A stretch of 64,000 nucleotides of DNA, from positions 115,082,936 to 115,146,935 of the forward strand of contig OZ020267.1 in assembly GCA_963971225.1 (NCBI GenBank), read 5' to 3'. The translations under genes were made by a program, and so were the position numbers. Positions 12,158 to 24,692 of the stretch are shown one piece after another (within the stretch, counting starts at the first letter, position 1; every line of letters starts with the position of its first letter). This DNA is from Melieria omissa. Taxonomy: Eukaryota > Arthropoda > Insecta > Diptera > Ulidiidae. The notes under the pieces were generated by a model. That model worked only from the letters and a program-made list of their open reading frames with translations, ran no database searches and was not told where the DNA came from.

Positions 12158-15100
12158 TATTGAAAAGGCGGTGATCTGCAGTCTCTACAGACCCACAGCC
12201 CATAGAACCACAGTCGCTTTTATTCCGTGATTCCTTTTAGGAAGTGTGGGATTTATTTTTGTAAATTTTTTTGACATTTTATATCTTAATGTCATTGTAA
12301 TTTCTGGCATCTGTTGCTAAATTCGATTTTTCCATCTCTTTTAGTTTCTCTTTAGTTACTCGACATATTCGGATTTCTATTGAGCATCACTAATTCCGAG
12401 CTTCAGCTGTAGTTATGCTGGATGCCATAAAGGACGTGTGGCGGAGCAGCTTCGGGAGGTTTTATGATTATGCTGGTCTCATTTATTTGCTAGAAATTAA
12501 TTAAATATTTTCCAAATGATTTGACGTTGAACGACGGTGGTTGTTGTAGTGATTTCTAGCGTTAATGATGCTAATGCGGCTGAAGTTAGTCGACAGCAAA
12601 CTAGATGGCTGACATTACCTGATTGTAGATTGATTTAATGGTAGTCGAAAGCTAAACAACTTTAGCTTTCAAATTTATTTAATTTTATTTCTATTTTATT
12701 TTAATTTTTTTAATGTTTAATTCATTTTATTAAAATTATTTTATACATTTTCCAAGCTACAGAAAATAACCTCAAAGTAAAATTAACTGCAAATTTATTT
12801 GACTTTGCAACGTCGGCCCTTGGCGCATTTCAAGCCATTGCAATGGAATGATTTACTTCTCAAGTGTCAAACTGCCGTAGTGCCGTTACTTTTGATTGAC
12901 ACAACGTAGTAGAGTTTTGTGGAAAACATGCAGCATTTTCCAGCAGCTACACTGGCAACCAATGTCAAACGTCCAACATACATTCAGCAATTAAACGAGT
13001 CGGCGAGAAGCCCGAGCCGGCCACAGTCGTCGCTGGCCGCCTGCACTTCTTCCAAGAGGCTTGGTCAAGCGAATGGCAAACACAATAAATTGCACGGAAT
13101 GGGCTGGGCGACCGTGCCAACATGTGCCAAGTTGCATTCGTGTCGTGTCGCATGACGTGAGTGGAATCTGCAGCAATCATGTCTGCCTGCTGCCGGCTGC
13201 CTGCTTGTCGGTCCGCCTGGCCGACTGCTTTGCTGTGTGCAACAGTACAACAACCACTCTGGGTCTCATCATCAATAACATTGGCGGCGGTGATGGTGTT
13301 GTTTTTGTTATTGGTGCAGTGGTGGGGAGTAGAGGGGCAGCGAACATGCAGCCAGCAACGCCTGCTAAAGTTTTAAAATGTCAATCAATTGTCCCGACTG
13401 TCGGAGTTGTCTGACATGTTTTAAATTAACTGACGAAGACGATTAACGATTTATGGACAAAGTCTAAGAAGACGTTGGCCAGTGCGGATGCAATTTCGCC
13501 ATTTCAAGATTTATCGGTTCCAGCATGCATGCAGTGGACACACGGCGACGCCATATTTGCAGCCAATCAGCCAACATTTTCCTTATGGCTGCAATTGTTG
13601 TCAACGATGGGACGCGCCATTTTTAGATTTGCTAAAAGCCACGAAGGTGGAGCACAGCCATTGATGGGTTTCTAGGCGTTTGTACGTGGTACCAATTGGT
13701 TCTGTTGGGTCGCTACATAGGAAAGAACTGGCATTATCAGTTACTGAGAGAGAGTTGCACTTGAACTGATTCGCTCGGATACAAGTATTGTTTTCTTACA
13801 AATTTCACATGTATAAATATTGTTCGTTATCTTAGAAATGTATTTTTACTCAGAGTAATAAAATTTGCATTACAATCAGCAAATGCTAAATCTTTGTTAA
13901 GAAATTCACATAAGATACTAATTACTACTAAAACTCCTAATTTTAATAGCGCTAGCGAAGCTTATGTAATTATGCAGAAATATGGCAAACAAATGCTTGC
14001 ATTCAAAACTATGAAAGTGTCATAGAAACCAACTTTATATATTTTTTATTACTTGCTTTAATGAGCATTTTGCAAAGTGCCGCTGAGTGAAGCTCGTTTT
14101 TTGTCATTGATTGCAAAATCACACAAATTGCAATTGAATGTCACGTGCTTTGAATGCATATGCACCCAAGCACACTCCTCCCCTTCATCCTCTGATCTCT
14201 GAAATCAAACAAATCACATGAAAATTAAACATAAAAACAACTTTGTAAAGACAAGAAGGAATCAACGCCGCCCACCGTTTCCGACAAAACAACAAATAAA
14301 TACACAGAAAATAAGAATAAAGAAAAGTCGTAAAAGAAAAGATGAAAACAAAATAAGCTAAGAAAAATCTATATCCTCGAGAAATGACAGCTCATTCGTC
14401 AAAATGCACAAAAGAAAATTTGAACTCTTCATCGAACGAGCGTGCAGCAGCAGCGAAAACAACAACAACAATAAGCGTCCTTTTGTTTGCAGCGCAATGC
14501 TTATATCATACATATTTCAATGTTGCCAATGTTGACGGCTTCAATATTGATGTGCAATGTGCTTGGCCAGCTTTATGTGTGTGTGTGTGTGTGTATCCGA
14601 GATGTCTTTGGCCACGCTGACGTCTCAACGAAAAATGGAAGATGCCAACTGTCTTGTGCTCATTCTGCTTGCTCTTCCTCTTCGTCTGTCTACTTCAACT
14701 TATTCTTCTTCGCCGTTTCTTGCTGTACTTGTCCGATTTGTGCTCTTGTTTTTTTCGTCTTCATTCCACTGCCGCCTGACTGCCAACGAACTGCCAATAC
14801 CATCCGCTCAACTCAAACTCATTCGTCTAAGAAAACGACAACAACAACAACAACATCAAATAAAAACAAAAATATAAAATATAATAAAATAGCACAACAA
14901 CACGCGCTGAAAACGGCAAAGACCAAGAAGCGCCACACATCGCCATCGGCAGCCAAAGGCAAAGTTAGCGCAGCATAATCCATCTTGCATGTCCTGCGCT
15001 GCCGCGCCGCTACTCAGTCGCCTCTGCATTCATATTCATTCAAAAACTTGAACTTCTCCCTCGCTGGCCATTGCTGCGCGCTTCCGACTTTCGTTTCGTC

Positions 15101-17440
15101 TCGTCTCGTCTCGGTTCGCGCTGCGTTGCGTCGCATCGCTGACATCCCAATCGCAATCGCAAGTGGCAGCCAGCACGATGGATGTTTCACATATCCTTCA
15201 TGCGCCACACATCCCAGCACTGCGCTGCTCTCGCCCTTCGTGTTGTTGTTGTTGTTGCTATTGCTGCAGCTATTGCTTCGATTTTGATGTACGACCGTTG
15301 AGAAACGTCAGCGCGTTTAGCGCTCGTAGCTGGCGTCCGTCGACACATCCTTGGACGTTCTTCATCCTTCAACATATGTGATTTCTTCTGCTGCTGCTGC
15401 TGCCTCTTCTCACTTCCTACGCCTTGCCGGTGCCCTTTCATTTAGACTATTTTTCTTATTTCTGGTGCTTTACTATGAAAATGTTATTGTTGTTAGCGCT
15501 GTAGGAATGTGTCTCTGTGTACGTGTGTGTGTGGTGTAAAATTTATCTCCTTCGTCACTTGTGCCTTGCCGTGGCAAGTGTGGTCCCCATTCATATCACC
15601 CGATTATTGATGTGGCTGCATTCATCATGAATTTAAAGCCGGCGCGACACAGCAACAACATCACGTGCTCCTGCCACACACACAGACACGCCAGTCAAAT
15701 GTTTTCCGTATGTCCAGCGATTTAATATCCCAAAACTACTTAAAACATTTTTTCATTATATCAAGAAAGACATTGAAATGATGTAAGAAAAATGTTTTGG
15801 CTGGACGTTAACATTTGACACCAAACCTGACCAATTCAATCCAATGAAGGTGAAAGAAAAGTCTAGAGATGCCGCTAAGTACGAATGAATCAAAGCTTTT
15901 TTGAGATAGGGATCCTTTCTTTCCTGAGAGGACATCCTTTCCTGTTGCCAACTATTCTCGCGCATTGCCTCCCCTTTCCACCACAGCGTGCAGCGTTTGC
16001 AGTCATTGCACCGCAAACACATCTTCGTCTATTTGCTTTTCCCTTGGCCATCCGTCTTTCGGCATATTCGTCACTTCATTTCATTTCACTTCCGTTCCGC
16101 TCGCAGTTCACGCAGGTCAGTGCAGTTCAGTTCACTTCAGCTCTGCTCAACTCAGCTGAGTTCGGTTCGCTACGTTTCGGCTGAGGCGAGCGTTGAATTC
16201 CTCGTCAGACTAATGGCTTCGGTCCATTATCTCGTCATGTTTGTTAGGAAATTTAATTACTGTTATTTATTTTTTTGCCATGATTTTGTGCCCGCTCCTC
16301 CAACACAATCGTTGGCGCGACTCGTCGACATCAACAACACAAAATAAAATTTGTGTAAAATGATGAAAAAATATAAAAAAAGCGAAAAATTAAAAACACG
16401 TTTTTGTTTCACTTCTCATCTGCATCAGGCGCTAATGTTGCAGCGCTGACCTCTCCTGTTGTCCTGTCGCTCGCCGTTTCATCAAAACGCGTATTCGTAG
16501 CGCTTTCCCGCTCTCCGCTACTCCATGAAGGAATAGTTGCTATTGCTGTTGTATTTTGTTTGTCACCTTCTCCCAGCCCCAACTCCAGCCGCTTCCAGTG
16601 CTGTCCACTTATTTATGTTGCTGCCGCCGCTTATTAACGGCAGCGACAGCACTTGTGGGTTGACAATGCCGCGCAAAGTGCGCAGCGCCGGCCGGGCGCG
16701 AGTGCCTGATGTGGTGAATCTTTGCTGCTTTCCTTATTAACATAATTTTTCGTAGTTGTTTTTTATTGTTTTTGTTTTTGGTTTTGTTTTTCTTTCGTAA
16801 TTTCTTGTTGTTTTTAATTTTTTAATGTTTACAGTTACTTTATGTGCGTTGGCTGCGAATAAGGTTCACCTACCCCACCGCCAATTTGCTCCGCAATTTG
16901 CTGCGCTTTCAATCCAGCAGGGAAATCACAAAACGTTCAACGCCAACGCCCGCGTGCGTCTCGCCGGCTAGAAGTTTGTTCCTCACGCTTTTCATCAGGC
17001 GCACGACGGACATAACGACGGGGCCGAGAACACACTTTGGGGTGTATGGGTCCCTTAGAGTTGAACTTGTTGCTGTGGTCTGGCGGCAGCGTTGCTGCTT
17101 TTTCCCCTAAACATTTTCCACATCGACGCTCTGGTGCCTTGCATCGTTCAACACTGACCTGAAGTGCTCCACATGCTTCACATGCGGCCAATGATTGTGG
17201 GAGTGTGAATGTGAGTGTGTGTGTGTGTGTGTGGGTGTTGGTGCGTGCCAGGTTCGTTGGTATGTGTGGACGCTTTGAAATTAGATTAGAGCGAAGTACA
17301 ACGAGGAGCTCGCTCGGCGCATTCGCTGCCATTAAAAGCGAAATCATCAACATTGCCTAATGCTGTTTGGCGTTCGGCAAATGGACTCCCGCTACATACA
17401 CATACATATGTATGTGTGTGTGTGAGTGTGCTCTTGCTTA
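12158..17440. other. Non-coding block, partly GC-rich, with triplet and dinucleotide repeats
   Basis: No gene supported. 12158-12780 is AT-rich without recognisable ends. From 12800 the block is GC-richer and contains overlapping ORFs on both strands (up to 163 codons at 14487-14978) whose products are Cys/Val, Thr/Lys or Ser tracts made by repeats. Repeats seen: GT at about 14574-14595, ACA at 14836-14858, TCTCG at 15090-15119, TTG near 15241-15262, a CAGTTCA-like tract at 16110-16165, and GT at 17214-17234 and 17411-17430. Confidence 0.5.
15090..15119. repeat. (TCTCG)n short tandem repeat
   Basis: Five-base units of the type TCTCG/TTTCG repeated about six times. No function inferred. Confidence 0.75.
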
Positions 17441-19023
17441 CAATTATTATTATTAATTAGTTTGACGTCTTAAGACAGATTTCAATTTCTGAAACAATTT
17501 ATCGTTCATCGAAGGTGAATGAGAGAGTACTTGAATTTTTTAAGAATCGAATCGAACAAAAATTACTAAAACAGTCAAACAGGATCATTCATACGCAACT
17601 CTCATCAGCGGGGGATGTGAGTAAAAAGTAATTAGGAGAGTCAAATTTTAATTAACTAACAGGGACATTATCTATTTACACATAAAAAACCTCGATCATG
17701 TTTCAAATTCCCCAGCACTGCAGTAGACTCAACTGTTTTATAAGATAAACGACTATTTTTTCTGAATCCACCAAGTCTAGTACTCCTCAGTAAACCATTT
17801 CAACCATTACAAACTCAAACTTATATTTACAAAAGAAATTTATTTCGAGTCTCCTCTTTCTGTGACCCCTCAGGGAGATCAGAGTCCATCGTTTGACAGC
17901 AAAAATCAAATATAAAAAAGAGAAAAATCCAAAATCCTCTCAATTAGATTTTCCCCAAGTTCCGCGCAAATTCAATACGTACGCAGCGCACAATTTAATG
18001 GGAGAGGGCGCCGTCTAAAGATCTCAAATGCAATCACATGACATGACATAAAACGCAATTCACATGCGAGCATTCACAGAGAAAATAAAATAAGACAAAA
18101 CAATGCAAAAACCCATGAAGAACAGCGCCTGGCAGTCGTAACCCGTTCGTACAATTACACAACTACCAGCATCAGCCGCATCAGCATCAGCAGCAGCAGC
18201 CGAGGCAGCAACATTACAATCATCAACATCATCAAAATCAAGAACAGCATCCAAAACAGCACAAGGACAAAGAATTAAGTCTCCGACGAACGCGAATGGG
18301 TTTCGGGGGAAAAACGCAAGAATGAGAAAACTATTCACTTGTCGCATCACATCACCAGTGCAACCTCCAGCCGCTTCCATCACTTGCATGTCCTTGCAGC
18401 TGCATCCCCGCCTGCCACTTGCTCCGTGCACCGACTGCAGCCGGAGAGTGTGCACGAGCGTGTACACTGTCTGCCGCTCTTCCAAGTGTCAGTCATTTCG
18501 TCGTGTCGGTGTCTTTCCATCTGTCTGTCACTTGCATGTCTACGTGACATCATCCCAGACAATTTTCTTGCAATCCATTGCAATTGTCCCAGTCTGCATA
18601 TATCTGGTATGGATTTTCGGATTCGGAAGTTTCACTCGCTGCTGCTGTGTGCGTTTGTACATCTGCCTGTAAGTGTGTGTGTAAGTGTGCAAGTGTCGGT
18701 GCAATATTGCTTGGGCAATATTCTTGCCACAGTCCTTCGCTCCACATTCTGCGCTGCGAGTGGATATTGTTTTGAAAAGTGGGTGGCTTGGCTTGCATTT
18801 TCCCACCAGAGTCTTGTGATGCTCTTCAAGCGCGCTTTCTTATTCTTTGCCTCTCTCTAGTTATTCGGTTAGGCTGACCCGTATGTCGCTTTATTTTACA
18901 GTTTAGGGTTTGAAGGAAATATATTCAAAACATGCAGAAGATTTTACTCGAAAAAAAACAAACGCTGCTTCCATTTAGTAAACTTAAAAATCGTCTTACC
19001 TAGTCTCATGAAAATCAATCGCA
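17441..19023. other. Non-coding block
   Basis: 17441-18060 is AT-rich with no identifiable element ends. 18061-18870 is GC-richer, with a CATCAG/CAG triplet tract at about 18169-18205 and several overlapping ORFs on both strands (longest 173 codons, 18339-18860) lacking any recognisable domain. No gene supported. Confidence 0.45.
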
Positions 19024-19031
19024 TTGCAGCT

Positions 19032-19195
19032 CAGTGGCGCATTCAGGGGCTGATTTTTGTGGTTGAAACCCCCCGAAATATTAGGGTCGACTTTAAAACT
19101 ACATATAAATTAAATGGAATATACATAAACATTTGTGAATATTAAAGAATTACTTTTTGAAACCCCTCCAAAATAATTTTCTGAATCCGCCCCTG
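19032..19195 (+). mobile_element. hAT-type MITE, copy 2 (164 bp)
   Basis: Ends CAGTGGCGCATTCAG and CTGAATCCGCCCCTG match copy 1. The interior shares GTTGAAACCCCCCGAAATAT and AAAGAATTACTTTTTGAAAC. The flanks TTGCAGCT (19024-19031) and TTGCAACT (19196-19203) are an 8-bp duplication with one difference, suggesting some age. No coding capacity. Confidence 0.88.
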
Positions 19196-19203
19196 TTGCA
19201 ACT

Positions 19204-20927
19204 GCTTTAAACGAACCCATGCCATCTCATATCCTTCTTAACGTCCATCCGATCTCCATCTAATCCATCCAACAACCGCTCTATCCAACCCAATTCCACC
19301 TGACCTCGAATATTATTTCACAACGTTTGCAATTCGTGTGCGTAGGGTTAGATTTGAGCCTCCACGACCGCACTACGTTTTTGTGTTTAGTTATTACTTG
19401 TACTTTATCTCTTAGTTCTCCAGCTAGTCGACTCCAGTACAACCAACACCATTTCGCCCTCTTACCACGCAGATATCTGTCTTTGTCTCTGTGAGCTGAA
19501 AGTGACATTGGCAATTTCAAAACTATTGAATGACTGACAAGCTGTGCAGACACAAATGAAACTGACAGCTTCAACTACAGCAGCAGTTCACTAGCGTTCG
19601 GGTTCAGCACAGTTTCAGGTTGGGTTAGGTTGGACTAATGCAACTAGGAAAAGAGGAAGCGAAATGCTAAAGACATTTATTTGTTATTTACTTTAGAACT
19701 GCAGTTACACAATTGCATTCATTTTCTTTTATATTTTTAAGTACTCTGAAACTTGCTTTAATTACACTGTACAACAGCATTTCTGCAACAGAGTAACGAC
19801 CGTATATTTATGAAAGAGGACGTCATACTGGTAATTTTTGCCGAACAAAGTAATAGTCCAGCACGTCTGAGTTTTTTTGTAATTCGCACATAAAGGTTAA
19901 AGAGGTCCCTATAGACTTTTACATGGAAAGTATAAAAACTTGAAGAGCTAGAGCTTTGATGTCTAAGATAAAGTTGTTTGCATTAAAAGTGTGAATATTT
20001 TTGTGTACACATGAACCCCCCTTCCCCTTTCCTTACCCAGCTTTTTTATGTTTTTCGGAAACATTTTTCTTAAAAGGCTTGTATTGAGTAAACTGTTGAA
20101 AAAAATACCATATTGTCTTTTGGGAAAATATTCCCCATTAAAAAATAGGATGGGTCTTCAAACACCAAAACTTTCTCAAAACGTCCCCCAAAAAAATAAA
20201 AGTCCTTAAACACGAAACCTTCATTAAAAATTTCTTTTCATAAATTGCTAATTCTGCTTGAGATTTGAGAACAATTTTTAATATTAAAAAAAATGTTTTC
20301 CATTGAAAAGTAGTTCAGGTGGTCTCCAAACAATTCAACCCTAAGAAGTATTTTAAAAGGCTTTAATAAATTCGTATTGCTTTTCATCATATTAATGTAT
20401 TGGATGTCAAAACCCCTAAAGCCTATAAACATTCAATATTTTCAATCACTATGCATGTTATGTACGTTGCCACATTAACAAAAAAGGTCTTTCTACCTTT
20501 AAACATTTAAGAAATTAATAACAGAAAATTTTTTTACAAACCCGACTGTTTTAATTGTCCCCTTCAGTCTCAATACAACGATTTACACGATTTTGCGATT
20601 TTGGAAACACTTAAGAAAAAGTTTTCTGATGAGGAAAAAATACTTAATATTGGATTTTTGTTTGATGCATAAAATAGAATCTTACCAAAATATTTGCATT
20701 GTCATAGCGAGCCCAAAACACATGTTAGAAAGCAGCATTAAGCCAAGGCTGTGAGATCAAAGAATGAAGATGTCCATCAACCAACACGACAGGTTCGCAT
20801 ATTTCAAACCCAGGCACATATAAAATGCTTCTGACCTATTTACAGGATTAGAACGTTGAACTGTCCATCAAGTCACTCACATTGGCACCTTGGCGTAATC
20901 ACAGCAGGAAGAGGTAAATCGAGAACA
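19204..20927. other. AT-rich intergenic stretch
   Basis: 19204-19300 has repeated CCATC/CATCC words. 19301-20927 is mostly AT-rich, with no recognisable gene or delimitable element. Minus-strand ORF 19281-19574 has no domain and is not supported. Confidence 0.45.
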
Positions 20928-21003
20928 TTGTCACCCAGTGGCGAATTCAGGAGGGTTTTTGGGGTTGAAACCTCCCGAAATATTTTGGTCGACTTTAAAA
21001 CTA

Positions 21004-22341
21004 AAGGCTGTCCACACCAAAATTTGGTCACTAAAAAACACCCCCGTGCATCACGTTACGACTTATTTTGCAAAAAAATTTTCAAACCTAAGCTTGCGAT
21101 GATTTAAATGTCAGTCCTCAATTAAAATTATTTTCATTTAGTCCTTTGATTCTTTTAAAATGGCAATCCAATTGGAGAAGCGAAAATTGATTTTGCACGA
21201 ATTCAATTCTAACAGACAACAAAGCGCACGAAAAATTGCGAAAAAAAACTAAATTTCGCACCATCCACGGTGATAAGTGTGTTAAAAAACGTTTATAATC
21301 TTTTGTGCTTAGATCGGAAAAAAGGAAGTGGTGGAAACAATAACCAAAGCGATATTCGCAGCGCAAAAACATGAGTTTAAAAAGGATCCAAAAGTTTAAA
21401 GTTTAAAAAGGATCGTGCAGTAGCAACAAAAATTGGCATTTCGAAATCTTTTTTACAAAAAGTAAAAGAAAAAGAAGATTTGAAAGCTCATAAAGCTCAA
21501 GTTGTGTCTGATCGTAATGCCAAACAAAATTTGACAGCAAAACAGCGATGCAGAAAACTTTATGAAACACAATTGATCAAATTTAAATGTGTTGTAATGG
21601 ATGACGAAACTTACTGTTTTAAGAATTTTAAATATATCCCGGGACAAGACTTTTCACTGCTGCATCTCGACAAGATTTACCTGATGACGTAAAAATAAAA
21701 AATAAAAATAAATAAAAAAAATAAAATAAAAAAAACGTTCCAAATTTCCACAAAAACTGATGGTTTGGCAAGCGATTTGCTCCTGTGGTAGGAAAATGGA
21801 TCATTTCATTACATCGGGCACAATAAATGCAGATATTTACAAAAAAGAGTGCTTGGAAAATCATGTTCTGCCCTTTATAAAAAGCCATAATGTGGGTACT
21901 CTATTTTGGCCCGACCTCGCTAGTTGTCACTATGCTCGAGACGTCCTAAAATGGTATAAGGACAATGGAGTGTTTTTCGTTGCTTGCGACTGCAATCCTC
22001 CCAATAGCCCGGAGCTGTGACCAATAGATCATTATTGGTCTATTGTTAAGAGAATCTTAAAAAGCACATGTGGCTCTATCAATACAGAAAAAGAGTTCCG
22101 TTCGAAATGTTTGTGGGCGTCTAAAAAAATCACGCAGGACCTCGTGCAAAAAATGATGGGAACAGTTCGGCAAAAAGTGCGCCTGGTAGCATACAACAAA
22201 TAATATATTAAAACGTATGTTATGTAACATTTTTTAAGGTATCTAGTTACAAATAAAAAAAAAATTTTTTGAAAAATATCATTGTTTTTTATTTTACATA
22301 TATACAATTTAAAGTGACCAACTTTTGGTGTGGACAGCCTT
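21004..22341 (+). mobile_element. Tc1/mariner-superfamily DD37D element, inactive (1338 bp)
   Basis: Terminal inverted repeats of about 29 bp: AAGGCTGTCCACACCAAAA at the left, with GGACAGCCTT and its mirror at the right, differing at one position before TTGGTCACT. TA lies on both sides (21002-03, 22342-43), as expected for this superfamily. The full length of about 1.3 kb is kept. The transposase inside is broken by stops and frameshifts, and an A/T-only slippage tract (about 21690-21735) is inserted in the coding region. It sits within hAT MITE copy 3. Confidence 0.92.
21160..22203 (+). pseudogene. DD37D-type Tc1/mariner transposase pseudogene
   Basis: Starts MAIQLEKRKLILHEF, an N-terminal helix-turn-helix-like segment, then breaks at a stop near 21250. 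Later frames carry VATKIGISKSFLQKVKEK (second DNA-binding segment), VVMDDETYCF with the first catalytic Asp near 21604, VWQAICSCGRK, and LFWPDLASCHYARDVLKW with the second Asp at codon 21913. After NPPNSPEL an in-frame stop occurs at 22018-22020, followed directly by PIDHYW with an Asp at codon 22027. Thirty-seven positions separate the last two acidic residues, counting the stop codon, matching the DD37D/DD37E branch rather than DD34D mariner or DD34E Tc1. At least three frameshifts and several stops make it non-functional. The subgroup assignment rests on spacing only. Confidence 0.85.
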
Positions 22342-22434
22342 TATATGCAAATTAAAAGGCATTTTATAAATATTAAACAATTACTTTTTGAAACCTCCCC
22401 GAAATATTTTTCTGAACCCGCCTCTGTTGTCACC

Positions 22435-24692
22435 CAACTAATCTACATACATCTACCAGAGCTAGACTCATCTCAATCATCTCAATCAAAGAAACCATAT
22501 ATAGAACCAATTAATGCCATTCTATTTCTTTGTATTCAGCTCTTTTGCGCTTACTCATCTAAACTCCTCCTCACTCATCAAAATAAATAAATCATTTTTA
22601 TTGCCTTTAATGAAACCCCTACAGTCGAACTAAATTGAAGTCATGACTCATCTCAGTCAATGCGCAAAGAGTTTGTATTTTGTATTGAAATTCAAACATT
22701 CGTAAATACATCATTCTTCAGATGTACATACATACATATTTCGTCTTTAATAATATGGAAATCGGCTCCGTCTGCGTTTGTTGACAGCTCGCATTGACAT
22801 CCGCATCAGCGCCGTTTCGGTTAATTAACCTGAAATAATTTCGCAATCGGCAGCGCCGTCAAAGCAGATTACAGTTATGACTAATTTTGGATAAGCGACA
22901 TTAAAACGTAACGTTTCAGTTTTCGTGCGACTTCTTTCTCTCTTGGCTTGTTTTGTAAATGTGACACTAATGACAGGCTGACAATAATTTACGATAATGC
23001 TTGCAGAAGGCGCTTTGCGCGCTCATTTGGACTGATCGCAGCTTGCATGTGGGATCAACTCAACAGCTGAGCCATTTGGCGCAAATAGATGCAGACAAGG
23101 AGAGGACAGAGAGTGCACGCGGAACAGTTCAGGTGATACATAAAAATGTCAGCTTAGCTTAGTGACTCCAACAACTTGACTGACAGCCAGAAACGCAGTA
23201 ATGAAGCAAAGTCAAATCAGCCGGTCTGACGGGAATTTCAGAATGACGTATCGAGTCGCATGAAAAGTTGGCAAAAATGCAAAATCCCCATTGCTCTAAT
23301 TCAGATTTTAATTAAGCAGCATTTCTGTCAATAATGACAGATAATGGAATGCAGATAAATCATGTTGAGCAGCCTTTCAAAAAATCATAAAATGTTCTCA
23401 ACTCGCTATGCTCGCCGGCGTAGAGTGAAAGAGAGACGCTCATCGAGCAGATCGCAACTTGCGCTGGGCTCACATCATAAACTTGTCACGTTTGCACGTT
23501 AAAATGTCACCGTTGACGTTTATGTGTATTCGAAATGGTATTGCAACTGGGTGCGTCATAAATTAAAGAAATTAGTGAAGATTACAGAGCACTTAAAGTC
23601 CAGCCAAATCACCTTTTTAAGCCACTACAGGTCGCTATACAGTTTTGGCGCTTCGAGTTTGCTGCAAACTAACTCATTCCGACGAGGCGGCCGTGTGGAG
23701 ACTCCGAAGGTCCACATTGTCAATTTTGACGATGCGATTAGATGCGGCAGCGTGCATGGAAGTGTCGCCAACACCGCACTCTGACAGCACTTTGCGTCAT
23801 GTGATTAATTCGTTATAAAATGCATTTTACATTATTTGCCGCGTCCGAATGTCAGTTGCTGTAAGCTGTGTGTGTGTTTGTGTGTGGGGACGCTGCAGTT
23901 GACATTGATGCTGACTGACAACGCGCTGTGTGACAGCCCGGCCAGACAGAATCACAGACAGACGGACAACTGATGTCAGATGTCACGTTGCAGTGTCGCA
24001 TTGCTGACCCACGGCCCAGACGTTGGCCCGGCTCTGGCCGCTGCGTGTGCCCATTATGCGGCATAATAAATGAAATTAATAATGGCCTCGTCGTACAGGG
24101 TGCCGAGCCGCGCGCCACTCGCTTGGCATTGCGCACAGTCGGCCGTTATTTAATATGATATTTTATTGTTGTGTGCGCGACAATTATGCAAATTGCGCAT
24201 TACAGCGTAATTACTTCATGGTATTCATGGCCTGGTCCACGCAATCGGACGAGCCAAAGCTCGGCATTTTGGAGCGTTTTAGGCGGAAGCTGCTGCTGAA
24301 GTTTTTATTTTCGGTATGGAGATTTTTAGATGCAATTTATAGATGGAATTGGCAGGCCAATTGACAGATCTCGCAATTATGTGGAAATAATAAATCACAA
24401 TAATTTATACAGTTAGAATGCAAATTAGAAGATTGACAAATTTCGGATAGGTAAGTGTGCCACAAACTATAACTGAACTGTCTCTCAGAAGCGGCGTTTG
24501 TTTGCCGATCTGTTAGTTCTATTGTAAAAATTAAGTAAAATAAACATTGTAAAAATTATTCAGACTGTAGAGAGCCTTGGAATATATAGACTGAACCTCT
24601 GGGCTTACAGTAATAAAGTGATAAATTGGCGGGTCTTCAGTTTCGACGTCAACTTTGTGGCTTTCACTAAGTAAAATAAGGGTAGAAAACAC
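22435..24692. other. Intergenic stretch, no gene seen
   Basis: 22435-22740 is AT-rich. 22750-24370 is GC-moderate, with ORFs of 60-95 codons on both strands but no domain. 24371-24692 is AT-rich and abuts the foldback element. No gene supported. Confidence 0.45.

Larger units (their letters stand above)
20936..22426 (+). mobile_element. hAT-type MITE, copy 3, interrupted by a DD37D element
   Basis: Left end CAGTGGCGAATTCAG at 20936 and right end CTGAACCCGCCTCTG at 22412-22426, flanked by a perfect 8-bp duplication TTGTCACC (20928-20935 and 22427-22434). Subtracting the 1338-bp Tc1/mariner insertion and one TA leaves a MITE of about 150 bp, the same size and internal order as copies 1 and 2. 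For example, CTTTAAAACTA is directly rejoined to TATGCAAATTAAA. Confidence 0.92.

Noticed and set aside
14487..14978. 163-codon ORF with CVCVCVCV and poly-Thr runs
   Set aside because: Runs are translations of a GT microsatellite and an ACA triplet repeat.
18339..18860. 173-codon ORF with Val/Ser/Cys repeats
   Set aside because: Derived from GTGT-rich DNA; overlapping ORFs occur on both strands and there are no family motifs.
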